DNA of 59,739 nt from an uncultured Clostridia bacterium (GCA_947174415.1 CAMWIW010000009.1:1-59739), one strand, 5' to 3'. Shown: positions 31,972-40,077, counted from the first letter of the stretch. The notes: generated by a model from the sequence alone, not told the origin. Translations and numbers: made by a program.

Positions 31972-32922
31972 TTATTTGCTGACAACGTTTCTCGGCTTAC
32001 CGTCGATATAAGCCTTCAAATTGCCAGCCACAATCCCCAAAAGTCTTTGCCGAGTTTCCCTCGGAGTCCAGCCGATATGAGGCGTTATAAGACAATTCTT
32101 TGCGCCAAGCAAAGGGTTGTCGGCAAGCATCGGTTCTACCGCGACGGTATCGAGACACGCGCCCGCAATCCTGCCCTCGTTAAGCGCCTTTGCAAGCGCG
32201 GCTTCGTCTACAAGCCCGCCGCGGGCGGTGTTGATTAAGACGGCGTTTTTCTTCATAAGGCTTAACGCCTTTCCGTCAATCAGCTTCGCCGTCTTTTCGT
32301 TGAGCGGGCAGTGCAGAGAAACTATATCGCTCCTTTTCAACAGCTCCTCGAAGCTTACCGACTCGTAGGGGCAATCCTTGGGCGGCGTGCGCGTGGAAAC
32401 CACCACGTTTGCGCCGAACGCCGCGGCAATCTGCGCAACCGATTTGCCTATGTTGCCGTAGCCGAACACTCCGAAGGTTTTGCCGTGCAGCTCGTAAGTG
32501 GGATAAGGGAAATAGCAGAAGGTTTTGCTGCGCGTCCAATCCCCTGCGGCGACCGACGAGGTATACTCGGCAATTTTGCCGTAGAAGTTCAAAAGCAGCG
32601 CAAACACAAGCTGACTTACCGAATGTGTGGAATAGTCGGGTGCGTTGCAGACGGTTACTCCGCGGCGGCGGCAAGCCTCTATATCCACGACGTTATAGCC
32701 CGTGGCGAAAGTGCCGACGTACTTCAAGTCGGGGCAGGCGGCAAGCAAAGCTTCGTCCACCTCCACCTTGTTTACTATGAGCGCGTCTCTGTCTGCACAA
32801 AGCGCAAAAAGCTCTTCGCGGGGAATTTCGCCGAAGTATTTAACTTCGCCAAGTCCCTCGAATACCGAAAAATCTACGTCGTCATTATAGGATATTGCGC
32901 TCGTGTTTATTGCTATCTTCAT
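31972..32922 (-). CDS. D-2-hydroxyacid dehydrogenase (glycerate dehydrogenase-like)
   Basis: A 316-residue NAD(P)-dependent D-2-hydroxyacid dehydrogenase. It has the Rossmann motif FGYGNIGKSVA, the catalytic Arg in NTARGGLVDE, Glu in CLDTVAVEP and His in PHIGWTPRETR, in the standard order. The substrate-side sequence (FATGYNVVDIEACRRRGVTVCNAPDYST) is most like hydroxypyruvate/glycerate dehydrogenases, but related enzymes act on lactate or phosphoglycerate, so the substrate is open. The start overlaps the stop of the small upstream gene (ATGA), so they form a two-gene operon. With KDG kinase next door it may serve sugar-acid metabolism; that is inference. Confidence 0.9.
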   Translation of the reverse strand: MKIAINTSAISYNDDVDFSVFEGLGEVKYFGEIPREELFALCADRDALIVNKVEVDEALLAACPDLKYVGTFATGYNVVDIEACRRRGVTVCNAPDYSTHSVSQLVFALLLNFYGKIAEYTSSVAAGDWTRSKTFCYFPYPTYELHGKTFGVFGYGNIGKSVAQIAAAFGANVVVSTRTPPKDCPYESVSFEELLKRSDIVSLHCPLNEKTAKLIDGKALSLMKKNAVLINTARGGLVDEAALAKALNEGRIAGACLDTVAVEPMLADNPLLGAKNCLITPHIGWTPRETRQRLLGIVAGNLKAYIDGKPRNVVSK

Positions 32923-33209
32923 TTGTCCTCCAATATAAGTTCAAAAGTAAAATCGTCCTCGCCGAGGCTTGTATCGCGGTGAAATTTCGCCGTATTGCCG
33001 TTTTCGTCAAGCACGAAGAAATGCGCAACCCCGCCTTCCATAAGTCTGAAACAGAGACTGCCTTCTATAATATCGTCGATTATAATACGGAAAAAAGGCA
33101 AGCGGAAAATTTCTTCTAAACGGTACTCACCCCGCTCGGCGGAAATAATCTGCTCGCCGCCGTATTCGCAATCGTTCGCAACGGAATTTACGGTAATTTT
33201 TAACTGCAT
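32919..33209 (-). CDS. small hypothetical protein upstream of dehydrogenase
   Basis: A 96-residue acidic protein (MQLKITVNSVAND...), predicted beta-rich and cytosolic, of no family I know. The ATG at 33209 is preferred over upstream starts (the frame is open to 33275) because a -10-like TATACT ends 9 nt before it, with TTGCTT 17 nt further upstream; no RBS is visible. Translation ends in an ATGA overlap with the dehydrogenase, suggesting a joint role, perhaps as a binding or regulatory partner. Confidence 0.6.
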   Translation of the reverse strand: MQLKITVNSVANDCEYGGEQIISAERGEYRLEEIFRLPFFRIIIDDIIEGSLCFRLMEGGVAHFFVLDENGNTAKFHRDTSLGEDDFTFELILEDK

Positions 33210-33268
33210 TTGTTCATTAGTATAACAATTTTCACACAAAAAAGCAATAGAATTTTTACGATTGGGTA

Positions 33269-33297
33269 TGTACAAATAAAATAATAAGTGATATAAT
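33269..33297 (+). promoter_or_regulatory. promoter of KDG kinase gene
   Basis: TGTACA (33269-33274), 17 nt, and extended -10 TGATATAAT (33289-33297). It is divergent from the dehydrogenase operon. Confidence 0.7.
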
Positions 33298-33307
33298 GTA
33301 AATTGAT

Positions 33308-33322
33308 AACCGCAAAGCGGTT
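33308..33322 (+). repeat. short tri-loop hairpin in kdgK leader
   Basis: AACCGC-AAA-GCGGTT, perfect 6-bp stem, ending a few bases before the AGGGGGG ribosome binding site. It may tune translation. Confidence 0.6.
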
Positions 33323-33334
33323 CAGGGGGGAATT

Positions 33335-34369
33335 ATGTCAAATATCGGCGACGTAAGATTTATAACTTTGGGCGAATTGTTACTTCGGCTTTCGCCCCCG
33401 AACTATGAAAAAATACGAACCACGGACGAATTCAAGGTAACTTACGGCGGCGCGGAGGCGAACGTTGCGGCGTCCCTTTCCAACCTCGGCGTGGACTCCT
33501 CGTATTTTACCGTCGTGCCCGACAGCTCTATCGGCAAGGCGGCAATAAGGTATCTGCGTTCCAACGACGTACACTGCTCGCCCTGCATTTACTCGGACGA
33601 GGGCAGAATGGGCATATACTTTTTGGAAGAGGGCTTTGGCGTGCGTTCCTCGAAGGTTACTTACGACCGCAAGGACAGCGCGTTCGCAAAATACGACTAT
33701 TCCAAAATAGACTTTAAAGAAAAGCTTAAAGGCTTTACTTGGCTGCACACCTCGGGCATAACTCCCGCCCTTTCGGAAAATTGCCGTAAGCTCGTTTTTT
33801 ACGCGCTTAAAGCCGCGAAAGAACTCGGAATGACCGTCAGCTTCGACTGCAACTTCCGCTCCGCGCTGTGGGGCTGGCAGGAGGCGCGCGATTGCATTAC
33901 GGAATATCTTCCTTTCGTTGACGTGCTGTTCGGCATAGAGCCCATTAACCTGCGCGACGAGAACGGCAAGGACTTAAAAGACGGGCTGACAATGAACCCC
34001 TCTTACAAAGAACAGGACAGAATATTCAGAGAGCTGCACAAGCGCTATAACTTTAAGGCGATAGGCAGACACGTCAGATACGTACATTCGGGCAGTGAAA
34101 ACAGTCTGAAAGCGTTTATGTGGTACGACGGTGAAACTTACGAAAGCCGCACCTTCCGCTTTAATATTTTGGACAGAGTCGGCGGTGGCGACGCGTTTGC
34201 AAGCGGTATGATTTACGCCATTATGCGCGGAATGAAACCCGACGAAATCGTTAACTTTGCGGTTGCGTCGTCCGTAATTAAGCACACTATGCACGGCGAC
34301 TTTAACATAACCGACGACGAAGAGTCCATAATAAAACTTATGAACCAAGAGTTCGAAATAAGAAGATAA
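33335..34369 (+). CDS. kdgK: 2-dehydro-3-deoxygluconokinase (PfkB family)
   Basis: KDG kinase phosphorylates 2-keto-3-deoxygluconate to KDPG in the breakdown of uronic acids from pectin and similar polymers. The 344-residue PfkB protein has the sugar-binding FKVTYGGAEANVAASLSNLG, the FDCNFRSALW and LFGIEPINLRD segments that mark KdgK, and the ATP-site motif DRVGGGDAFASG near 283 with catalytic Asp. It starts behind a strong AGGGGGG. No KDPG aldolase is next to it. The SGNH esterase at 14-15.7 kb would fit the same plant polymer diet, but no regulatory link is visible. Confidence 0.9.
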   Translation: MSNIGDVRFITLGELLLRLSPPNYEKIRTTDEFKVTYGGAEANVAASLSNLGVDSSYFTVVPDSSIGKAAIRYLRSNDVHCSPCIYSDEGRMGIYFLEEGFGVRSSKVTYDRKDSAFAKYDYSKIDFKEKLKGFTWLHTSGITPALSENCRKLVFYALKAAKELGMTVSFDCNFRSALWGWQEARDCITEYLPFVDVLFGIEPINLRDENGKDLKDGLTMNPSYKEQDRIFRELHKRYNFKAIGRHVRYVHSGSENSLKAFMWYDGETYESRTFRFNILDRVGGGDAFASGMIYAIMRGMKPDEIVNFAVASSVIKHTMHGDFNITDDEESIIKLMNQEFEIRR

Positions 34370-34435
34370 ACGTTCCGTTTAATCAAGTATCTTAATTGCA
34401 ATTGCGGAATACCAAATAAACTCATATCAATTGTA

Positions 34436-34469
34436 AAAGCCGCCGCGGGCATTTGCCCGCGGCGGCTTT
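34436..34469. terminator. bidirectional terminator, kdgK / lipoprotein
   Basis: AAAGCCGCCGCGGGC and its exact complement around ATTT; lies between convergent genes. Confidence 0.9.
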
Positions 34470-34474
34470 GTATT

Positions 34475-34861
34475 TTAACCGTAAGTTTGTTCCCAAGTTA
34501 AGTAAATCACTACGTCGTAAATGCTGTTATTTGCGTTCCAACGGGAAAAATGCAACATTAAGGAATTTTCTCCGATAACCTCGTACGCTACTCCCTCGTT
34601 AATCACTAAGCAACGCCCGTCAACGAAAACGTACTCGGTATCTTCGTCTACCCGTACCGAGAAACTTAATATAGTTCCCCAATCTTTATATTCGTAGTTT
34701 AATATATCGTCCAAATATTTTACTCCCGTTTCTTCGGTCAATATATTCGTAACGATAGCTTTTTCAAATCCGTACGCTCCCGTTTTTAAAGGATAAGACG
34801 GACTATTGCAAGCACATAAAAAAATTGCCGCCAACAACGGTAAAATAATTAATACTTTCAC
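34475..34861 (-). CDS. small hypothetical lipoprotein
   Basis: A 128-residue lipoprotein starting at GTG with AAGG upstream. The signal peptide ends in the lipobox LCAC with Cys18, followed by SPSYPLKTGAYGF. The mature part is a small beta-rich domain with a WNANNSIYDVVIYLTWEQ end; the family is unknown to me. It is lower in G+C than its neighbours. It has a good promoter (34891-34919) and shares a terminator with kdgK. Confidence 0.75.
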   Translation of the reverse strand: MKVLIILPLLAAIFLCACNSPSYPLKTGAYGFEKAIVTNILTEETGVKYLDDILNYEYKDWGTILSFSVRVDEDTEYVFVDGRCLVINEGVAYEVIGENSLMLHFSRWNANNSIYDVVIYLTWEQTYG

Positions 34862-34890
34862 AAAATATACCTTGTATGCATATTGTTTAT

Positions 34891-34919
34891 ATTTTATCCG
34901 TTAAAAATTGACTTGTCAA
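34891..34919 (-). promoter_or_regulatory. promoter of small lipoprotein gene
   Basis: On the minus strand TTGACA (34919-34914), 17 nt, TAAAAT (34896-34891). Confidence 0.82.
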
Positions 34920-34949
34920 GCATAATTATTACACACAATTCATATTTAA

Positions 34950-34977
34950 TTGAATAAATATGCTTTAAAATTATAAT
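34950..34977 (+). promoter_or_regulatory. promoter of XRE gene at 34988
   Basis: TTGAAT (34950-34955), 16 nt, TATAAT (34972-34977). The -10 box ends 10 nt before the ATG, so the leader would be about 4 nt and lacks an RBS. Confidence 0.6.
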
Positions 34978-34987
34978 TCTACTTGTA

Positions 34988-35323
34988 ATGAATAATATAG
35001 AAGAATTAAGAAGGGCAAAAAATTATACCCAACAACAATTAGGTAAAATAATGGGAATATCCCAAACAAGCATTTGCAGATGGGAAAGCGGTAACGTACT
35101 GCCTGAAACAGAAAATCTTATTAAGCTATCTGAAATACTTGATGCGTCTATCGACTATATTTTAGGTAAATCCAAATATTATTACCCCGAAGATTTGGGC
35201 AACGGGATTTATACAACCGAAGAAAGACAGCTTATTGAAAAATACAGAAAACTTCCGCCTGAATTGCAAAAGACAATTCAAAACACCTTAAACACGTTTG
35301 CAAACTCAGTTGAAACGAAATAA
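34988..35323 (+). CDS. XRE family transcriptional regulator
   Basis: A 111-residue regulator. The N-terminal Cro/C1 helix-turn-helix (RRAKNYTQQQLGKIMGISQTSICRWESGNVLPE) is followed by the usual LSEILDASIDYILGK helix and a C-terminal extension of about 45 residues (ERQLIEKYRKLPPELQKTIQNTL) that could be a dimerisation helix. Probably a repressor, target unknown. There is no Shine-Dalgarno before the ATG and the promoter predicts a nearly leaderless mRNA. It stands alone between the divergent lipoprotein gene and the convergent hppA. Confidence 0.88.
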   Translation: MNNIEELRRAKNYTQQQLGKIMGISQTSICRWESGNVLPETENLIKLSEILDASIDYILGKSKYYYPEDLGNGIYTTEERQLIEKYRKLPPELQKTIQNTLNTFANSVETK

Positions 35324-35326
35324 AAC

Positions 35327-35361
35327 AAATCCGCCCCGCGAATTTTTCGCGGGGCGGATTT
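35327..35361. terminator. bidirectional terminator, XRE / hppA
   Basis: AAATCCGCCCCGCGA and its complement around a 5-nt T-rich loop, between convergent genes. Confidence 0.9.
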
Positions 35362-35369
35362 TAATTGCT

Positions 35370-37607
35370 TTAAAGTCCCAAAAGATTGAACAGATTGTAT
35401 TCGCTGAATACAACTACCGCAACGAGTGAGATTGTTGACATTATCTTTATGAGAATGTCAAGAGACGGTCCGACGGTGTCCTTTAAAGGGTCGCCTACGG
35501 TATCGCCTACTACTGCCGCGTCGTGAGCAGGTGAACCTTTACCGACGTTCTCGGTTTCGGTAGCCGCTGCTTCGGCGTTTTCTTTTTCGATTTTTTCGAT
35601 TTCGGCTTTTATTTCGTTCAAGCCGCCCGCCTCGATATACTTCTTTGCGTTATCCCACGCGCCGCCCGAATTGCCGCAGAAGAGCGCAAGCATTATCGCA
35701 GTTATCGTCGCGCCGATAAGCACGCCGCCTACGAATTCAGGTCCGAACACGAAGCCCGTTATAAGCGGGAACAGTATGCAGAATATGCAGGGTACGCGCA
35801 TTTCTTTGAGCGCGCCTTGTGAAGAAATTTCGATACAGGTTTTATAGTCGGGCTTTTCAGTGCCGCCGAGTATTCCGGGGTACTCCCTGAACTGTCTGCG
35901 CACTTCGTCTACCATCTTTCTCGCTGCCTTTGCAACTGCCTTTATCAAAAGTCCCGAGAAGAAGAACGGCAACGCCGCGCCGCAAAGTGCACCGCAAAGC
36001 GTAATCGGCTCTATAAGGTTTAAAAGCAGGTCTCCGCCCGTGAACGCGTAGAGATACGAAGTCATAAGCGAGAGCGCCGCAAACGCCGCAGAACCTATCG
36101 CAAAGCCCTTGCCTATCGCTGCGGTGGTGTTGCCTACGCTGTCAAGCTTGTCGGTGATTTCACGCACTTCGGGGTCGAGCTCGCTCATTTCCGCGATTCC
36201 GCCCGCGTTGTCTGAAATAGGTCCGTAAGTATCAACCGAAACGGTTGCAGCAACGAACGAAAGCATACCGAGAGCTGCGCACGCAACGCCGTACATACCC
36301 GCAAGCTCGTAAGAGCCGAAGATTGCAAGCGCGAGAACGACTACGGGCAACATACAGCTAATCATACCCGTTGCAAGTCCCTGCGTTACGGTGAGCGCAG
36401 GACCTTCTTTCGAGGACTGAGCTATGCCCTGCGTGGGCTTGTAGTCGTAGCTGGTATAGTATTCAGAAATAACGCCTATTATTATTCCCGCTGCAATTCC
36501 GCAGACGGCGGCAAGCCAAGGCGAAAACTCTCCGACGTTGAAGCCTACCCACTTGTACATTTCGTCCCACGAAACGTCTTTAAACATAAAGTAGCTAAGC
36601 ACTGCGCCCACGGCGACGGTTACTCCCGCCGCTATCCAAGTGGCTATGTTCAGCTCCATATGTACGTTTTTGGAGAGTTTGGGCTTTATTACTATGTAGG
36701 AAATGCCGATTACACAGGCAAGAAGTCCGCAGCCCGCGAACACTATGGGGAAGAGCATTAGCCTTTGCAAGAAAGCCGCGTCCGTAAAATCTACGGTGTG
36801 AGTGTACAGCTCGCAAGCAAGCATAACGGCTGCCAAAATAGAGCCGACGTAGCTTTCCAAAAGGTCGCTGCCCAAACCCGCCACGTCGCCGACGTTGTCG
36901 CCGACGTTGTCCGCGATAGTTGCGGGGTTGCGGGGGTCGTCCTCGGGAATGTGCGCCTCGGTTTTACCTACGAGGTCCGCGCCCATATCCGCGGCTTTGG
37001 TGTAGATGCCGCCTCCGACGCGGTTGAACATTGCGATAATCGAACAGCCCAAAGCGTAGCCCGATAAAGTCATAGTGAACGATGCGGGCAAGCCCGTTAT
37101 GAAGTTCTTCGAGATTTCGCCCGAAACGATTTCGTCAATCTGCTTTGCGGCAAGTCCGAAGATTAAATAGACGATAACCACGCCCAAGAGCGCAAAGCCC
37201 GCAACGCAAAGTCCCATTACCGAGCCGCCCTTGAACGCGACTTTAAGGGTCTTGCCGACGTCCTTTGTCTTTCTCGCGGTGTTGGTAACGCGTACGTTGG
37301 AATAGGTTGCTATTTTCATGCCTACCCAACCTGCGGAAGCGCTCATAACCGCGCCGATAACGAAAGCTATCGCAGCCTGCCAGCTTATTACCACGAACAC
37401 GAGAACGGCTATAACCGCGCCGATAATGGCAACAAGCTTGTATTCGTACTTAATGAACGCGTTTGCGCCTATTCTTATCGCGCCCGCTATTTCACCCATT
37501 TTTTCAGTGCCCTCTTCCAGCTTTTTGACGCAGAAGTAGTTAAACACCGCATAGGAAATTGCAAGAATTATTGCAACACCCGCCACAATCAGCAACAAAT
37601 TTTCCAT
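35370..37607 (-). CDS. hppA: K+-dependent membrane-bound pyrophosphatase
   Basis: Membrane PPase pumps H+ and/or Na+ out of the cell using pyrophosphate. The 745-residue protein has about 16 membrane helices and the signature active-site loops: DDPRNPATIADNVGDNVGDVAGLGSDLLES, the GAWDNAKKYIE segment and KGSPAHDAAVVGDTVGDPLKDTVGPSLDILIKI. The GNTTAAIGKG stretch has Ala where K+-independent enzymes have Lys, so this is the K+-dependent class. Whether it pumps Na+, H+ or both cannot be told by eye. RBS AGAGG. An insertion of about 30 residues (EIEKIEKENAEAAATE) before the last loop is common in clostridial forms. Energy saving through PPi fits the fermentative life shown by hydABC. Confidence 0.95.
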   Translation of the reverse strand: MENLLLIVAGVAIILAISYAVFNYFCVKKLEEGTEKMGEIAGAIRIGANAFIKYEYKLVAIIGAVIAVLVFVVISWQAAIAFVIGAVMSASAGWVGMKIATYSNVRVTNTARKTKDVGKTLKVAFKGGSVMGLCVAGFALLGVVIVYLIFGLAAKQIDEIVSGEISKNFITGLPASFTMTLSGYALGCSIIAMFNRVGGGIYTKAADMGADLVGKTEAHIPEDDPRNPATIADNVGDNVGDVAGLGSDLLESYVGSILAAVMLACELYTHTVDFTDAAFLQRLMLFPIVFAGCGLLACVIGISYIVIKPKLSKNVHMELNIATWIAAGVTVAVGAVLSYFMFKDVSWDEMYKWVGFNVGEFSPWLAAVCGIAAGIIIGVISEYYTSYDYKPTQGIAQSSKEGPALTVTQGLATGMISCMLPVVVLALAIFGSYELAGMYGVACAALGMLSFVAATVSVDTYGPISDNAGGIAEMSELDPEVREITDKLDSVGNTTAAIGKGFAIGSAAFAALSLMTSYLYAFTGGDLLLNLIEPITLCGALCGAALPFFFSGLLIKAVAKAARKMVDEVRRQFREYPGILGGTEKPDYKTCIEISSQGALKEMRVPCIFCILFPLITGFVFGPEFVGGVLIGATITAIMLALFCGNSGGAWDNAKKYIEAGGLNEIKAEIEKIEKENAEAAATETENVGKGSPAHDAAVVGDTVGDPLKDTVGPSLDILIKIMSTISLVAVVVFSEYNLFNLLGL

Positions 37608-37631
37608 ATTTACCTCTTTCGTATTATATGC

Positions 37632-38858
37632 TTAATCCTTCGGTAAGGATTTTAAATAAGCGTCCATTGCAAACGCGACGCGCTTTGCGGTGTCTACCGC
37701 TTCGACTACCGTCTTTGCGCCGCGCACTACGTCGCCTGCCGCAAACAGCCCTTCACGCGTAGTAGAACCGTCGGGGTTGATTTTGGCAAGACCGCGCTCG
37801 TTGGTTTCAAGCCCATCGGTCTGCGTGAGAATAAGGTTGGACGGGCGCTGTGATATGCATATCATTACGCTGTCCGCTTTCATGAGCGTAGTAGTTTCGG
37901 AAGTGCTTAAAATCTTGCCGTCCTCGTCGCAAACGGTGTCCTTAAACAGAACGCCTTCGTCAGTGATTTCAACGGGTTGTTTGTTGAATACGAACTGCGC
38001 GCCCTCTATTTCCGCGTACTCCCTCTCTTCGTCGCTTGCGGAAACCTTGTCGCTTCTGACTGTAATAAATACGTCCTTAACGCCCTTTCGAAGAGCCGTA
38101 CGCGCGACGTCCATTGCTACGTTGCCCGCGCCGATAATGACCATACTTTGACCGAGCTTGTAAACGTCGGGGCGTTCGAGGAAATGCACGCCGTAGTGAA
38201 CGTGTCCGAGCGTTTCGCCCTTTATGTTGAGCGCGATTGGCCACGTTACGCCCGTGCCTATCGAAATAGCTTTAAAGCCGTCGCGGAAAAGCTCTTCAAC
38301 GCCGAAAGCCTTGCCTATGGTTACGTTGTATTTGATTTTAACGCCGAGCTTATTCAAAAGCACTTCGTACTTGTCCACGATTGCTTTGGGAAGACGGAAT
38401 TCGGGTATGCCGTATCTCAAAACGCCGCCGATTTCGGTTTTGCTTTCGAAGATAGTTACGTCGTAGCCGAGCTGGGCCATTTTTATTGAAATGGTTATGC
38501 CCGCAGGGCCTGCGCCCACGACGGCGACTTTAATGCCGTTGGGTTCAGCCTTTTCGAGATGCAAGCTGTCAAGATAGTGCGAAGAAACGAAGTTTTCTAT
38601 CGTGCTGATTTCGACGGGTTCGCCCTTAATGCCGCGGACGCAATGACCTTGGCACTGATTGCCGTGATTACACACAATCGAGCAGACTACGGACAGAGGG
38701 TTGTTATCGAATACGATTTGTCCCGCCTTTTTTATATCTCCGTTTAAAAAAGTTGAAATCATTTCGGGAATGGGCGTGTTGACGGGACAGCCCTGTCTGC
38801 ATAAAGGTTTTTTGCAGGTTAAACATCTTTTAGCTTCGGCAATTACGTTATGTGCCAT
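37632..38858 (-). CDS. GltD/NfnB-like NAD(P)-linked flavoprotein
   Basis: A 408-residue flavoprotein of the glutamate synthase small-subunit family. The N-terminal cysteine-rich domain (CLTCKKPLCRQGCPVNTPIPEM, and SVVCSIVCNHGNQCQGHCVRG) binds two Fe-S clusters, then two dinucleotide-binding domains follow: VAVVGAGPAGITISIKMAQLGYDVTIFE (FAD) and VIIGAGNVAMDVARTA (NAD(P)H), and a final LFAAGDVVRGAKTVVEAV. Without a GltB large subunit beside it, it is not ordinary glutamate synthase; NfnB-like transhydrogenase or SudA-like roles are options, and this short form (about 410 aa) is common as a lone gene in Clostridia. AAAGGAG precedes the ATG. It ends 24 nt before the hppA start, so it may lead that operon. 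Confidence 0.85.
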   Translation of the reverse strand: MAHNVIAEAKRCLTCKKPLCRQGCPVNTPIPEMISTFLNGDIKKAGQIVFDNNPLSVVCSIVCNHGNQCQGHCVRGIKGEPVEISTIENFVSSHYLDSLHLEKAEPNGIKVAVVGAGPAGITISIKMAQLGYDVTIFESKTEIGGVLRYGIPEFRLPKAIVDKYEVLLNKLGVKIKYNVTIGKAFGVEELFRDGFKAISIGTGVTWPIALNIKGETLGHVHYGVHFLERPDVYKLGQSMVIIGAGNVAMDVARTALRKGVKDVFITVRSDKVSASDEEREYAEIEGAQFVFNKQPVEITDEGVLFKDTVCDEDGKILSTSETTTLMKADSVMICISQRPSNLILTQTDGLETNERGLAKINPDGSTTREGLFAAGDVVRGAKTVVEAVDTAKRVAFAMDAYLKSLPKD

Positions 38859-38880
38859 AAATATCTCCTTTCACAAAAAT

Positions 38881-39058
38881 CTCGGCTATTCTGCGCCTAC
38901 GATTTTCTGTGATTTGCGGAGGCTCTGCCTCCCTACCCGCAATTTTCGGGGCACACACATACATAATCGCGGGCATTCCCTCCGCTGAGGTGGCATAGCC
39001 ACAAATTGGGTGCGCTAACCAAAAAGCGCGGTTTTTGGTTGCGCCGTTTATCATTAAA
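38881..39058. repeat. hairpin-rich intergenic element
   Basis: This gap between the HIT gene and the GltD-like gene has no RBS-backed gene, although a minus-strand frame is open. It holds three perfect palindromes: GGAGGC-TCT-GCCTCC (38918-38932), GTGGC-ATA-GCCAC (38990-39002) and AACCAAAAA-N6-TTTTTGGTT (39017-39040, inside a larger GCGC...GCGC pair). The GGCATAGCC core is also found in the tandem repeat at 1.5 kb. It looks like a dispersed, possibly mobile or REP-like, element. Confidence 0.55.
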
Positions 39059-39061
39059 TAA

Positions 39062-39481
39062 TTATAATGCGGATTTTATATCCTCTATCATTTGCGCGTA
39101 CTCTTCGTCCGTAAGATAAACCTTTTGCGGGTTCATTGTGAAAGTGCCGCCCCATTCGTCCCCGCCCGAGTATTTGGGGCAGAGGTGCATATGAAGGTGG
39201 CAGCCCGTGTCGCCGTACGCGCCGTAGTTTAACTTATCGGGCTTGAATACCTTGTGGATTGCCTTTGCGGCGCGGTTCACGTCCGCAAAGAACGCGTTCC
39301 TCTCCTCGTCGGAAATATTGACGATTTCGCTGACGTGGTCTTTATACGCAACGATGCATCTGCCGCGTTTGGACTGCTCTTTGAAGAGTATCAGTTGGCT
39401 TACCGATAAATCGCATATTTTTATGCCGAACTTTGCAAGCGGTTCTCCGCCGACGCAGTATCCGCAATTACAGTCTTTCAT
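39062..39481 (-). CDS. HIT family hydrolase
   Basis: A 139-residue histidine triad protein: the triad HLHMHL (in GCHLHMHLCPKY) sits near residue 108, and the GRCIVAYKDHVSEI segment marks the N-terminal part of the fold. HIT proteins hydrolyse dinucleoside polyphosphates or nucleoside phosphoramidates in the cytosol. The N-terminus MKDCNCGYCVGG has four Cys in eight positions, suggesting a metal-binding knuckle, which some bacterial HIT proteins have. RBS AAGGGGG. It is likely the last gene of its own unit. Confidence 0.9.
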   Translation of the reverse strand: MKDCNCGYCVGGEPLAKFGIKICDLSVSQLILFKEQSKRGRCIVAYKDHVSEIVNISDEERNAFFADVNRAAKAIHKVFKPDKLNYGAYGDTGCHLHMHLCPKYSGGDEWGGTFTMNPQKVYLTDEEYAQMIEDIKSAL

Positions 39482-39551
39482 ATAGTATTCCCCCTTTTAA
39501 CAGTAATATTTTAACACACGGTTTTTCAATATTCAAGGGGGAAATTTAAAA

Positions 39552-39755
39552 TTAATCGGTTCTGCCGATTAAATAATCTACCGTCGTGTTAAATAAATTT
39601 GCGATTTTTATAAGCATATCGAAGCTACATTCACGCTTACCGCTTTCCCAATAGTATATAAGCCTTACCGTAACCCCGAGCTTTTCCGCTAACGCTTTCG
39701 TCGTATACCCACTCTCTAAACGGAGTTCTTTAATTCTTTGACTGAAACAATTCAT
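39552..39755 (-). CDS. XRE family regulator, single domain
   Basis: A 67-residue Cro/C1 helix-turn-helix protein: RIKELRLESGYTTKALAEKLGVTVRLIYYWESGKRECS, ending DYLIGRTD. No RBS is visible before the ATG. It lies 32 bp after another XRE gene in the same direction and may be co-transcribed with it. Two small XRE regulators in tandem suggest a remnant of a mobile element or a repressor/antirepressor pair; neither is shown by the sequence. Confidence 0.82.
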   Translation of the reverse strand: MNCFSQRIKELRLESGYTTKALAEKLGVTVRLIYYWESGKRECSFDMLIKIANLFNTTVDYLIGRTD

Positions 39756-39787
39756 AAGATTACTAAAATAAAATGAGTTGAATAAAT

Positions 39788-40012
39788 TTAATCCGCCCCG
39801 AAAAGGTCGTTCGGTTGAATTTCCAAAGCCAACATTATTTTGTAAATATCAATTATACTTGGCTCTCTTCTTCCCTGCTCCCAATTTGCATACGTGCTGA
39901 CAGCAATACCCAATTTATCAGCTAATTGCTTTTGACTGAATTGCTTTTCATTTCTCAATAATTTTAATCTGTTACCAAAAATTTCAGAAACGTTATCAAT
40001 ATCGATTTTCAC
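39788..40012 (-). CDS. XRE family regulator with divergent operator
   Basis: A 74-residue Cro/C1 regulator starting at GTG with AGAGG 7 nt upstream: FGNRLKLLRNEKQFSQKQLADKLGIAVSTYANWEQGRREPS is the HTH. It faces away from the small gene at 40104, and two 13-bp palindromes lie between them. I infer that it represses both genes. A -35-like TTGACT (40049-40044) and TATAGA 17 nt further on could drive it. Confidence 0.87.
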   Translation of the reverse strand: MKIDIDNVSEIFGNRLKLLRNEKQFSQKQLADKLGIAVSTYANWEQGRREPSIIDIYKIMLALEIQPNDLFGAD

Positions 40013-40043
40013 TGTTTACCTCTATAAAATAATAACAAGTTGT

Positions 40044-40077
40044 AGTCAAAATGACTTGACAATAGTCAATATGACTA
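40044..40077. promoter_or_regulatory. double operator, AGTCA-N3-TGACT palindromes
   Basis: AGTCAAAATGACT (40044-40056) and AGTCAATATGACT (40064-40076, extended by T and A to 15 bp) are perfect palindromes with centres 20 bp apart, two helical turns. One touches the -35 box and the other fills the spacer of the promoter at 40056-40084, the classic position for repression. The XRE protein at 39788 is the likely ligand. Confidence 0.82.

Noticed and set aside
38848-39054. 68-aa minus-strand frame in the gap before the HIT gene
   Set aside because: It reads through three palindromes, has no RBS, and looks like a translated repeat element.
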